Shown here piece after piece: positions 1 through 7,487 of a stretch of DNA of 34,587 nucleotides. This DNA comes from Streptomyces acidicola (GTDB lineage: Bacteria > Actinomycetota > Actinomycetes > Streptomycetales > Streptomycetaceae), in contig NZ_VMNX01000087.1 of assembly GCF_009377235.1 (NCBI RefSeq), positions 1 to 34,587 on the forward strand. The letters are read 5' to 3'. The notes under the pieces are model-generated. The model was not told the origin of the DNA, did not search any database, and saw only the letters and a list, made by a program, of their open reading frames with translations. Position 1 is the first letter of the stretch; each line of letters opens with the position of its first letter. The position numbers were made by a program, and so were the translations under genes.

Positions 1-180
1 CTGCTCCTGACCGCACGGATCGTGCAGGCGGGGGGAACCGCGACGATGGTGCCCCTTTTGATGACGTCGGTGATGCGATACGTGCCCGCGCACCGCCGTG
101 GCGCGACCATGGGCGCCACGTCGATCGCCGTCGCCGTCGCACCCGCCCTGGGCCCCGCACTCGGCGGCGCGGTGATCGGC
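1..180 (+). pseudogene. MFS drug exporter fragment (DHA2-like), both ends missing
   Basis: The frame open from base 1 encodes about 59 residues typical of the middle of a 14-TM DHA2-type major facilitator: an R-I-V-Q-A-G-G-T segment, a hydrophobic stretch, RRGATMG, and a motif-C-like glycine/proline-rich helix ending GPALGGAVI. The expected W-R-W-x-F segment that follows motif C is absent; near base 180 the frame runs into sequence of another family. The upstream part lies outside the window. It is a remnant and cannot form a transporter by itself. It is not the missing N-terminus of the exporter at 7488-8702, which lacks a different segment. Confidence 0.6.
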
Positions 181-182
181 AA

Positions 183-342
183 TGGACATCCGGAGGGCGC
201 TGCGGTTGGTGAGGGACACCTGGGCCTGATCCTGGAACCCTCGGGCGCGGTCGGTCTCGCCGCCGCACTGCGCCACGACCTCGGTGTCGCTTCCCCGGCC
301 ACGATCCTCACCGGCGGCGTTTTCTCCCCCGGCCTCCTGTGA
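183..342 (+). pseudogene. C-terminal remnant of a threonine dehydratase-like PLP enzyme
   Basis: The residues LILEPSGAVGLAAALR followed by ATILTGGVFSP and a stop at 340-342 resemble the end of the catalytic domain of type II-fold PLP enzymes (threonine/serine dehydratase family), where E-P-S/A-G-A-A-G and TGGN are conserved. The stretch that should precede this (reading MDIRRALRLVRD) lies in another frame starting at 183, so one frameshift near 220 separates the halves. The fragment is joined directly to the MFS remnant upstream and reads as one continuous frame with it, a chance chimera of two broken genes. Family assignment is from memory of motifs. Confidence 0.5.
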
Positions 343-401
343 GAGCTCGCCCCCGACCAGGCACGCACGGACCACACGGCTTCCCCGGAGGAGGCGGCTC
401 A

Positions 402-1721
402 CTAGGCCAGGAGCAGGGCCATGTCCCAGTCGGTCGTGGTGCGGCCGTCCGCGTAGGCGTCGAGGGCGAGAGCCGTCCCGGCGGCGCCTTCCAGGAACGC
501 GGGGGTGTCGGCCGGCTGCGGGACGTCCGTGAGGGTGGCTTGGAAACCGAACCGGGATTCGGGGCGGAACTGGGCGAGGGTGCGGGCCGCCATGTCGTCG
601 ACGAGGTCGGCCAGGCGTCTGTCGCCGATGGACTCGTTCAGGACGGCCAGCAGGTGCATCAGACCGCTCCACCCGTGGCACAGGTTGGGGTTGTCGATGC
701 TCCATGTCTCCGGATCCGTGGCCAGGAGCGGCAGCAGGGAGTGGTGAGCCAGCCGGACCCACTCGGCCCGGTCGAACGCCTGCCCCGCGAGCTGTATCGC
801 ACGGGAGATCCCCGGGGCGCCGTAGCACCAGGACGGGCGCTGACGAGGCGGTGGCCCCTGCGGCCCGGCCGCCCAGCCTTCAAGGGTCACGTGATTCGAC
901 CAGACCGGTCCGCTGCCGTCCTCACTTTCGAAAGCCCATGTCTGCAGGAGGCCGACCAGTTGCTCGACGGCTTCGCGCTGCCCGTCCACGACCGCGTCCT
1001 GCTGCCAGGCCAACGACAGCAAGGCCAATGGCCCGGCCACACCGTGCGAGAACCCGAGGTTGAGATGCCCGTCGGGCATCTCGACCTCCTGCCCCAGCCT
1101 GGGCGCCGCCCACGTCCACCAGCGGGGCACCTGTCGGCTCCGGTGGGTGATCTCACCGTGCGCCATGCGCGTCAGGTAGGTGAGGACGAGGCCCAGTTCC
1201 TCATCGCACTGTTCACGGCGAGCCAGCAGATAGCGGCCGACGCCGCTCATACCGCGAACCAGCTCGAACTCCCCGTTGGTGATCGTCGGGGTGTCACGCA
1301 CCTCGGGAAGCGCACGGCGGACGAGGCGACGCTGATGGTCGTCGAGTCGGTCCAGAGCCGAGCGGTAGCCGCCGGTGGCGTGGTGGGCGACGAGGACGGC
1401 GACGGCGACGGCGCCCGGGCCCGTGTAGATGCCGGCCGGGGGGTGGGCGGTGGCGGCCATCGCCCGCATTGCACGGACGAGGTAGGCATGCGCTCGCGCC
1501 GCGTCCTCGGCGCTGGGGCGACCGCGCCCGGTGTAGGCCAACGACACTCCCGGGTAGCCGCTGGAAAGGGACAGGTCCGACCACAGGAGCTCCCGCACGA
1601 TGACCGGCGATGAAAGGTCCGGGTTGAGGGCGTCCACAGCGGTGGCATCGGGGTCGGCGAGCCGGTCGAAGACCTGTGCGGCGACGTCTCGTGCCTCGTC
1701 CGCGTGCCGGGGCGCGGTCAT
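402..1721 (-). CDS. lanC: lanthionine synthetase C family cyclase (LanC)
   Basis: A protein of 439 residues that should catalyse Michael-type addition of cysteine thiols onto dehydroalanine/dehydrobutyrine in the LanB-modified precursor, closing (methyl)lanthionine rings. The LanC barrel signatures are present: NLGFSHGVAG (His226), SWCYGAPG (Cys299) and NLCHGWSG (Cys348-His349). In characterised LanC enzymes the two cysteines and the CHG histidine bind catalytic zinc, and the SHG histidine is conserved near the active site. Length is normal for the family. The ATG overlaps the TGA of lanB by 4 bp (ATGA), so the two should be translationally coupled. No lanthipeptide protease or transporter follows; the next sequence downstream is the broken-gene debris at 1-342. 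Family assignment is secure; the product is unknown. Confidence 0.93.
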   Translation of the reverse strand: MTAPRHADEARDVAAQVFDRLADPDATAVDALNPDLSSPVIVRELLWSDLSLSSGYPGVSLAYTGRGRPSAEDAARAHAYLVRAMRAMAATAHPPAGIYTGPGAVAVAVLVAHHATGGYRSALDRLDDHQRRLVRRALPEVRDTPTITNGEFELVRGMSGVGRYLLARREQCDEELGLVLTYLTRMAHGEITHRSRQVPRWWTWAAPRLGQEVEMPDGHLNLGFSHGVAGPLALLSLAWQQDAVVDGQREAVEQLVGLLQTWAFESEDGSGPVWSNHVTLEGWAAGPQGPPPRQRPSWCYGAPGISRAIQLAGQAFDRAEWVRLAHHSLLPLLATDPETWSIDNPNLCHGWSGLMHLLAVLNESIGDRRLADLVDDMAARTLAQFRPESRFGFQATLTDVPQPADTPAFLEGAAGTALALDAYADGRTTTDWDMALLLA

Positions 1722-4700
1722 TCGGCCTCCTCCTCGTCCCGGGCGTGCGCCAGGCGGCCCTGGTGGTCACGGGCGACGCCGCGCAGCACGGCGTATCCGA
1801 TGTCCTCCTGGGCCCTGTCGATGCCGAGAAGGCGGTTGTGCTGCATGTGCAGCAGCGACAGGACGGCCTCGGCGTGCTCACCGGTACCGGGCGTCCCTCC
1901 CGCGTCGGACAGCAGCAGCGCACCGTACTTCCTGGTCTCGGGCGTGTTGGTCCACAGGTCGGTGAGGGGAGCGCCGAGTACCGGGGTCGCGCTCTCGGCG
2001 GTACGCCCCGGGACGATCAGCGACCTGGCTTGCTCCTGGTACCGCCGGTAGGTGGAATGGGCAGGCCCTTTGGGTACGACGCGGCTGATCCACGCCGACC
2101 AGTCCCAGTTGCCGAGCGACTCCAGCAGCAGCGCGTGGTTGACGGCCGCCAGCACCGGGGCGGACAGGGTCAGTCGGCCCCGCGCCCGCATCCCGAGCTG
2201 GGCCAGTGCCGACCGGGCGTCCACGCAGAACATCCGCTCCGCGTGGGGGAGGGCTTCCGGCCCGCCGTAGCGGTCGGTCTCGGGCCGGTAGGTGTCCAGG
2301 ACCGTGGTTCTGATCACCCCGGCCTCCTGCCAGCCCCGGCTCACGGCGGCGAGCTGAGGCAGGACCGTCGTGCGCAGGGCTTCAGCCGCACCGTGCAGGC
2401 GGAGGCGGATATGGGGGTCCGGATCGCGGTATCGGATGAAGTGCCAGCTGCGCAGTTCATCTCCGACCGCGCGGACGAGAGCAGGCAGGCAGGTGTGCAG
2501 GAACTCGTCGTGCGTGTCCTGGACCGCGTAGAACTTGGCGTAGAGCCACTCCTCACCCGGTAGGTGCTGAATGCTGTGGTCCGTGGGCCGACGCGACGAC
2601 ACCGGGGGGCGCGACAGGCGCGTGGTCTGCTGCTGATCGTTCCGTCGTACGCCGCCGCCGGCCGGCCGCGGGAACGGTCCCGGCGCGGTGGTCCGGGCAA
2701 GGGGGATGACGACTTCGCCGCTGTGTCCGCCGGACCAGCCCAGTGCGCGACCGCCGTCCGTCAGATCCTCCATGATCGCCAGGGAGCCGCCTTGGCGGAC
2801 CTCGTGGCGGAACACCTCCCGGTGCCAGGGATCCGTGAGGTCCACGCGGTACGTACGGTCCCACCGAGCGAGGTTCACCTCATCCGATACGCGGTAGCGC
2901 ACGCGCCACGCCGCGACCGCCTCGTCCCATCCGGACGTGCCCTCTCCCGGCTTGCCGTCCGCCGCCTCGCGCAGATGCCGGTCGGGCACCCAGCGTCGAG
3001 GGAAGATCGTGACGCGGCCGTACGTCACCCGGGGGAGGTACGGCAGTCCCTCCAGCCCGCACCAGTTCCACCCTGTCCACGTCCTGGCCCGGCCGAAGAC
3101 GAGGTCCACCAGCAGACGGGCCACGGGCGGCGCCTCCCGCTCGAGGGCCACCATGTGCGGTACGACGGGAAGAACCTCGCGTCCGTCGTCCGGCAGCACC
3201 AACCGCAGCCCCGACGCGTCCGGTGTCACAAGGAGTTGACGCCAGTCCAGGACGCCGGGCGCGCTTCGGTCGGCGTAGACGCCCACCGGAATCCGGTACG
3301 GCAGCAGGCGCGGAACCTGCGCCATATTGAGCGCGCGCTCCGTACGTGGCCGGTACAGCACTTGGGCCGGCACCGTCCCGGCATCACCCAGCCCGGCGAG
3401 GAGTGTCCGCAACTCGCCTTCCATCCCCGCGAGTTCGGCGAATCTGCCGAAGGTCGCCCCGGCCACCCAGGAACCCGGGTACGCCGGGGAGACGAGCCGG
3501 AAGTCGCCGCGGTCGATGGCCTCACCGCTCTCGGCCAGCAACTGGAAGCACAGCTCCAGCGACCTCGGAGGGCTGCCGGCCGCACCCGTCGCCTGACCGA
3601 CGGCCAGCCGGTCGACCAGGTCGGAGGTGAGCCGGACCTCGTCGTCACCGCTCAGCAGCGCCTCCTGCACCAAGTCGTGCGTGAGGAGGCGACGCGCCTT
3701 GGGCAGTGGCTCCCCTTCGCGCTGCCCCGGGGACCGAGCATCGCCCCGTTCTCCGTATCCGGGCGGGAAGCCGATGCCCCGGTGCTGATCGACGAGGCGG
3801 CCCAGGGGAACCACACCGATGGTGCCGTACGCCTCCAGGAACCGATCACGGTACGTCCGCATGTGAGCGTGCGTCAGCCAGTCGGCGGACAGCTCCCACA
3901 TGGCTGAGGCATAGCGGGCGGCCTCCTCGGTCACCGCCCGCGACAGCTGAACGTCGGCGTCCATGCGCAGATCCACGTGGACGGGTGGCCGGGCAGCGGT
4001 GCCCTCGGGATCGGTCAGCCGCATGAGCCTGCGCCACGCCGCGTGGCCCTCGCCCGGGGGTGTCGCGGCGTAGTCGTCCAGCGCCGCGCGAACGGAGCGG
4101 AGTTCCTCCTCCGCCCCGGGCACGCGAGAGACAGCCGCCGCGATGCGGTTGAACAGCGCATCGTCCAGGTCCTGCGGGGTGATGGACGTCAGCAGGAAGC
4201 CGTGCCGCATGAGTTGGTACAGCGTGGCGTCCACCTGGGCGGGGCCGAATCGAGGGAAGACGTCTACGGCCTGCTCCAGCAGCCCGGCGTAGGGGACAGG
4301 CCGCGTCGTCCGCTCGCACACCCAGCTCACCAGGGCCGTGTTGCGGAGGGATGCCTCGCTGCCGTTCCCAGGGACGACGAGCCGGTCGCCCCGGGTGCGG
4401 CAGAGATCGCTGAGTACGATGTCGATGCCGCGCCTCACCTCGGGCAGCGCGAGCCATTCCGTGACGCGTCGCGTCAGCCAGGCGGCGTCCAGCCGTACGG
4501 CCTTCCGCCCGGGACCGGCCAGGCTCACCTTCGTGGTGTCCGCCGCCCGCCCCGGTGCCACGCCGGCGAAGAGGCCGAACGGCGTGGGCCTGGTCTCGGC
4601 CCGCAGCGCGTAGCGGGAGAGGGCAAGTGCCGTACGACGCAGCCCCTTGCCCCCTGGGTGCACTCCCGAGTCGAGCCGGTCGAGGGAGTCGGCGAGGCTG

Positions 4701-4873
4701 CCGCTGGCCACGTGAAGCGCCTCGCGGAACAGCGGATGGCAGGCGGCTTCGCGCACCTGCTCGGCGGAGTCACCGAGGAGGCGGCCGGTCGGTCCCGTGC
4801 GGGGCATCGCCGAAATGCGCAGGAACAGGCAGTCCTGCGGCGTGTAGCGCGTGTAGTGGTCGTCGTCCCGCAC
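1718..4873 (-). CDS. lanB: class I lanthipeptide dehydratase (LanB), full length
   Basis: A protein of 1051 residues, the normal size for a full-length class I LanB. It should glutamylate Ser/Thr of the precursor core using Glu-tRNA and then eliminate glutamate to give Dha/Dhb. The N-terminal glutamylation domain begins with QDCLFLRISAMPR and carries the family hallmark RYALRAETRPTPFGLFAGV near residues 86-104. The C-terminal elimination (SpaB_C/thiopeptide-type) domain starts near residue 771 with EWLYAKFYAV and continues with HFIRYRDPDPHIRLRL, so both halves are on one chain, unlike split LanBs. I use the GTG at 4873, preceded by an AGGGAG ribosome site about 8 bases away. It lies 87 bp downstream of lanA across a strong hairpin and overlaps lanC by 4 bp. 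Confidence 0.94.
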   Translation of the reverse strand: MRDDDHYTRYTPQDCLFLRISAMPRTGPTGRLLGDSAEQVREAACHPLFREALHVASGSLADSLDRLDSGVHPGGKGLRRTALALSRYALRAETRPTPFGLFAGVAPGRAADTTKVSLAGPGRKAVRLDAAWLTRRVTEWLALPEVRRGIDIVLSDLCRTRGDRLVVPGNGSEASLRNTALVSWVCERTTRPVPYAGLLEQAVDVFPRFGPAQVDATLYQLMRHGFLLTSITPQDLDDALFNRIAAAVSRVPGAEEELRSVRAALDDYAATPPGEGHAAWRRLMRLTDPEGTAARPPVHVDLRMDADVQLSRAVTEEAARYASAMWELSADWLTHAHMRTYRDRFLEAYGTIGVVPLGRLVDQHRGIGFPPGYGERGDARSPGQREGEPLPKARRLLTHDLVQEALLSGDDEVRLTSDLVDRLAVGQATGAAGSPPRSLELCFQLLAESGEAIDRGDFRLVSPAYPGSWVAGATFGRFAELAGMEGELRTLLAGLGDAGTVPAQVLYRPRTERALNMAQVPRLLPYRIPVGVYADRSAPGVLDWRQLLVTPDASGLRLVLPDDGREVLPVVPHMVALEREAPPVARLLVDLVFGRARTWTGWNWCGLEGLPYLPRVTYGRVTIFPRRWVPDRHLREAADGKPGEGTSGWDEAVAAWRVRYRVSDEVNLARWDRTYRVDLTDPWHREVFRHEVRQGGSLAIMEDLTDGGRALGWSGGHSGEVVIPLARTTAPGPFPRPAGGGVRRNDQQQTTRLSRPPVSSRRPTDHSIQHLPGEEWLYAKFYAVQDTHDEFLHTCLPALVRAVGDELRSWHFIRYRDPDPHIRLRLHGAAEALRTTVLPQLAAVSRGWQEAGVIRTTVLDTYRPETDRYGGPEALPHAERMFCVDARSALAQLGMRARGRLTLSAPVLAAVNHALLLESLGNWDWSAWISRVVPKGPAHSTYRRYQEQARSLIVPGRTAESATPVLGAPLTDLWTNTPETRKYGALLLSDAGGTPGTGEHAEAVLSLLHMQHNRLLGIDRAQEDIGYAVLRGVARDHQGRLAHARDEEEAE

Positions 4874-4909
4874 GGATTCCGTCTCCCTCTCGGTTCCAGG
4901 CCTGGCACG

Positions 4910-4949
4910 ACTCGCGTGGGGCGGGCGACAGGCCCCGCCCCACGCGAGT
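4910..4949 (-). terminator. hairpin between lanA and lanB (terminator/attenuator)
   Basis: A perfect 16-bp stem (ACTCGCGTGGGGCGGG at 4910-4925 against its complement at 4934-4949) with an 8-nt loop begins 11 bp after the lanA stop codon. No U-tract follows, as is common in high-GC actinomycetes. Class I lantibiotic operons often have such a stem-loop after the precursor gene, giving abundant lanA mRNA and limited read-through into lanBC; that role is inferred here. Confidence 0.8.
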
Positions 4950-4960
4950 ACGACGGGCGC

Positions 4961-5119
4961 TTAGGCGCAGCAGAGGTTGCAGGGCGACCCGAACGTGCTG
5001 GGTGAGGTGGCTCCGCCCGCCGCGAACGCGGGGCCCTCGCCGTCGGTCTCCGAGATCTGGATGTCGAGGTCCAGCTCGGTGAGGTCGGTGGTGTCTTCCA
5101 GCAGAAGGTTGGTGCTCAT
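4961..5119 (-). CDS. lanA: class I lanthipeptide precursor peptide (LanA)
   Basis: A 52-residue peptide immediately upstream of lanB. The acidic leader (MSTNLLLEDTTDLTELDLDI...) contains an LDLDI segment in the place of the class I F/L-x-L-D recognition motif. The C-terminal part, roughly TSPSTFGSPCNLCCA, has five Ser/Thr and three Cys (Cys47, Cys50, Cys51), so at most three (methyl)lanthionine rings can form. The leader/core boundary is uncertain: a GPA at 29-31 is a plausible cleavage region, as in planosporicin/NAI-107-type leaders, which also have an LDLD motif and end in a C-C pair; that comparison is from memory. The ATG at 5119 is fixed by a strong GGGAGGAG site five bases upstream. 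The frame is open further upstream but has no comparable site. A single precursor copy is present. Confidence 0.9.
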   Translation of the reverse strand: MSTNLLLEDTTDLTELDLDIQISETDGEGPAFAAGGATSPSTFGSPCNLCCA

Positions 5120-5232
5120 AGGACTCCTCCCGTTGTGTGGTTCGCCGACGTCGTTTGGCGTTGGCGAATGTGTGATTCTGCTTGAACCAAGGGAGCATAT
5201 GTCTGATACATGGCCAACTTGATGTGCACTTA
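5120..5232 (-). promoter_or_regulatory. lanA promoter region (AT-rich) with strong RBS
   Basis: This stretch upstream of lanA is distinctly AT-richer than the surroundings. On the minus strand a TATGCT hexamer near 5195-5200 lies 17 bp after TCAAGT, a weak -10/-35 pair. The ribosome site GGGAGGAG occupies 5124-5131. The assignment of the -35 is speculative. Confidence 0.4.
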
Positions 5233-5930
5233 GATGGATTGACTGAAAAATACGGCCTCCGTGCGCCGGAAGGGAGGCTCTCCTGACGGCTGGATTTCCC
5301 CGGGGGCAAACAGATGATCCGGGTTGAGCAGGTGCCACCTGAGCCTCCGACCCAACGTTCCCTTCACGCCATGATCGGAACGGCTCAGCAAGGCGTCCCG
5401 GGCCGACCGGGCTGCCGCACAACCGCGTCATGTGAACCCTGCGTCAAGCGGCTTGTCCATGTCCGCGAGTAACCAGGGCGAGACGACGCCGGGTGTGTCG
5501 CGCGTCTCGTCCATCATCCCCATACGAGCGGCGATTTGAGCCGGGCTCGTGCCATTGTGACGAGCGAGGCGAAGGAAGGAAGCCGACGAGGGTCTGGTCG
5601 TCGAGTGGGCCGAGGCTGCGCGACAGCGGGCGGCGGGTCGAGGGCGGTGGCACGGCCGTGCTGGGCCAGGTCCTCCAAGGCATGGGCGGGGTGGACAGGA
5701 CCCAACTCGTCGCCGACTACGCAGCGCAACAGCGCCAGCCATCGAGTCGTGGCCGGCGCCTCCTGCGTGTCAGGAGATTTGGTGCCGGAGACAAACCTCC
5801 AGGGCCCAGGCGAGAAGGCCGGGCGTGCCGCGTGTCAGACGTGGCCACCGCATCACCCGGAGGCTTCAACTCATTCCGGGAGTCCTGCGGTGGCCACCAG
5901 CGACGCTGAAGGGAAGCTCAGCGGCTGTTC
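5233..5930 (-). other. gene-free stretch with decayed coding fragments
   Basis: No intact gene is seen between the lanA promoter and the DUF4232 gene. On the minus strand three frames in succession (about 5730-5630, 5640-5580 and 5585-5428) give protein-like segments: VVGDELGPVHPAHALEDLAQHG, then LGPLDDQTLVGFL, then RLARHNGTSPAQIAARMGM up to a stop at 5428. This looks like one gene broken by at least two frameshifts. I do not recognise the family. Confidence 0.35.
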
Positions 5931-5936
5931 AGTTGG

Positions 5937-6476
5937 TTACAGCCCGACCGGGTTGAGGTAGGTGGCCGGGCGGGTGGCGCCGTCCTGCTTGAGGATCTGG
6001 CCGCCGAACGGCCACTTCAGGGTGAAGTGCTCCGTCTCGTTCGGCGGGGTGACCAGGAACTTCGCGGGAACGAACTTCTCCTTCTGCGGCGCGGACTTGG
6101 CCACCGGGAGCAGGGTGATGCTGAAGTCCACCGTGTCCCCCTGCTCCAGGATCATCTTCTCGGGCGTCTTGGAGGAGCGCGCCAGCGACCAGGTGCCGTC
6201 GGTCGTCTGAGCGCCGATCATGTCGACGCCGGCGAAGCCGGACAGGGTGCAGGTGCGCTCGCTCTGGTTGGTGAACCAGATGTACGCCTGGGTCTGCTTC
6301 TCGGTCTGCTCCATCTCCGGCTTCGCGTCATCCCCCATGGCGAAGCCGGCCTTCAGGTCAGCGGTGTGGCAGCGGGTCGGCTCGGCCTTGGAGGCGGCCG
6401 AGGCCGGGATGGCGGCAGCGGCAGTGCCGGCGACGACGATCGCCGCAAGGGCCACGGCGGTCAGCTTGCTCTTCAT
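5937..6476 (-). CDS. secreted DUF4232 family protein
   Basis: A 179-residue exported protein. Residues 1-28 are a clear Sec signal peptide (MKSKLT, hydrophobic AVALAAIVVAGTAAAAIPASA, then a likely A-S-A cleavage site). The mature part matches the actinobacterial DUF4232 pattern: an early Cys (RCHTADL), a central I-W-F-T-N-Q-S segment, and CTLSGFAGVDM, followed by a beta-rich tail with ILEQGDTVDFSITLL. The two cysteines (in RCH and RTCTL) probably form a disulphide. The function of the family is unknown; members are small extracellular or lipid-anchored proteins. The ATG at 6476 is preceded by GAGGGGAAA about 10-13 bases away. It is monocistronic, with debris on both sides. Confidence 0.85.
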   Translation of the reverse strand: MKSKLTAVALAAIVVAGTAAAAIPASAASKAEPTRCHTADLKAGFAMGDDAKPEMEQTEKQTQAYIWFTNQSERTCTLSGFAGVDMIGAQTTDGTWSLARSSKTPEKMILEQGDTVDFSITLLPVAKSAPQKEKFVPAKFLVTPPNETEHFTLKWPFGGQILKQDGATRPATYLNPVGL

Positions 6477-6636
6477 GAAGTTTCGGTTTCCCCTCGCATA
6501 CGAATCGGCGCGCGAGGTCAGTGCGCGCCTACGCGCTTGAAGATGTGCAATGCCCGGGGGAGGTTCGGTGTGCCGGAGAACCTTTTTTCCGACAGTCAGG
6601 CTCCCAACTGTGGCCGCGTACGGAAACTCACGCGGT

Positions 6637-6680
6637 GCGGGCCGATGCGGCGTCGTGGGGAGGACACCGCATCGGCCCGC
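6637..6680. terminator. strong stem-loop in the DUF4232-IS5 intergenic region
   Basis: Perfect 14-bp arms, GCGGGCCGATGCGG (6637-6650) and its complement (6667-6680), enclose a 16-nt loop that can add three more pairs (GTC/GAC). It lies upstream of the DUF4232 gene and beyond the truncated transposase, both on the minus strand. It could stop transcription reaching DUF4232 from the right, or be a mobile-element end. No T-tract adjoins it; a T6 run lies about 50 bp to the left. Confidence 0.5.
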
Positions 6681-6834
6681 GACCTCGGCGCCCGCGGACG
6701 CGCCGTTCGGAGGAGGAAGGTGACCTGCGTGTTCAGGGTCCGGGAGTGCCGTTCTTACTCACTGGCCGAGATGCGCCAGAAGGCGAACTGCTGACGATTC
6801 AGGACTGTGATGCGAACAGCGCTGCCAGGAGTGG

Positions 6835-7390
6835 CAGTCGGCCTCCAGGTGCACCGTGATCGCCGGTGGCAGACGGAACCCGAACAGGCGCAGAGTCTCC
6901 AGGATGGGGCGCAGTAGCGGTGAGTCGTTGCGGTTCACGTCGGCACCCACCCACCCCAGTGGCAAGCCTCCACCGTCGACCAGTACCGAGCGCTTCAGAC
7001 CGCTCTTGCCTGGGTCCACCGGGCTGCGCCCGGTGTTCTGGCCGCCACCAGGGGCTTTCACGATGCAACCGTCCACCACGAGGTTCTCGAGGTCCAGACC
7101 GATGGCCTCGTCGTAGGCCTCCAGCGCCGGCTGGCGCAGCCGCTCGAAGAGGCCAGTGGCGATCCACTCGTCCCGCCGGGCCCTCATCGTGGTTGCCGAG
7201 CAGGTGTGGCCGGCGTGCTGCTGGTGGGTGCCTCCGAGCACGAGGCGGGCCAGGAGCTTGTCGAACACGACCCGGTCGGGGATGCGGGTGCGGTGGCAGC
7301 CCAACGGGTGAGCGGCCGCCTCCCGTTTGGGCAGGAGGGCTTGGAACTGGTCCCACAACGGTCGGTGATGGATGAGGGCAGGACGGGCAC
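6835..7390 (-). pseudogene. IS5-family transposase, frameshifted and 3'-truncated
   Basis: The minus strand encodes an IS5-type DDE transposase typical of Streptomyces. ATG at 7390 starts MPVLPSSITDR; the next residues WDQFQALLPKREA are in another frame, implying a 1-nt loss near 7357. The main frame then reads PLGCHRTRIPDRVVFDKLLARLVLGG, GLDLENLVVDGCIVKAPGGG (first catalytic Asp in VDG), NTGRSPVDPGKSGLKRSV, LPLGWVGADVNRNDSPLLRP and ITVHLEAD. After the point where HLDxGYDS is expected, homology stops near 6835, so the catalytic Glu region is lost. It cannot be functional without repair. No terminal inverted repeats were recognised. Confidence 0.8.
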
Positions 7391-7487
7391 GTGACCTTCG
7401 CTTGGCTATAGAGGGCGTTGACCAGCAATCCCGGCCGGAGTGTGCCGCCTCAGCAATCGGGGCGGCAGACCCCGGGCGGGGCGAAGG

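Noticed and set aside
339..1613. Long plus-strand open frame opposite lanC, and a similar one at 2564-3907 opposite lanB
   Set aside because: Both are products of high GC on the strand opposite a gene with clear motifs; the translations are low-complexity Arg/Pro/Gly/Val with no family signature.
5428..5742. A 104-codon minus-strand frame as a real small protein
   Set aside because: Protein-like character shifts between three frames along the stretch, which fits a decayed gene; the first half of this frame is Arg/Pro/Ser-rich shadow.
6721..6793. A 24-codon frame starting GTG after GGAGGAGGAAG (reads VTCVFRVRECRSYSLAEMRQ...)
   Set aside because: The ribosome-site-like run abuts the start and the peptide has no context; chance cannot be excluded.
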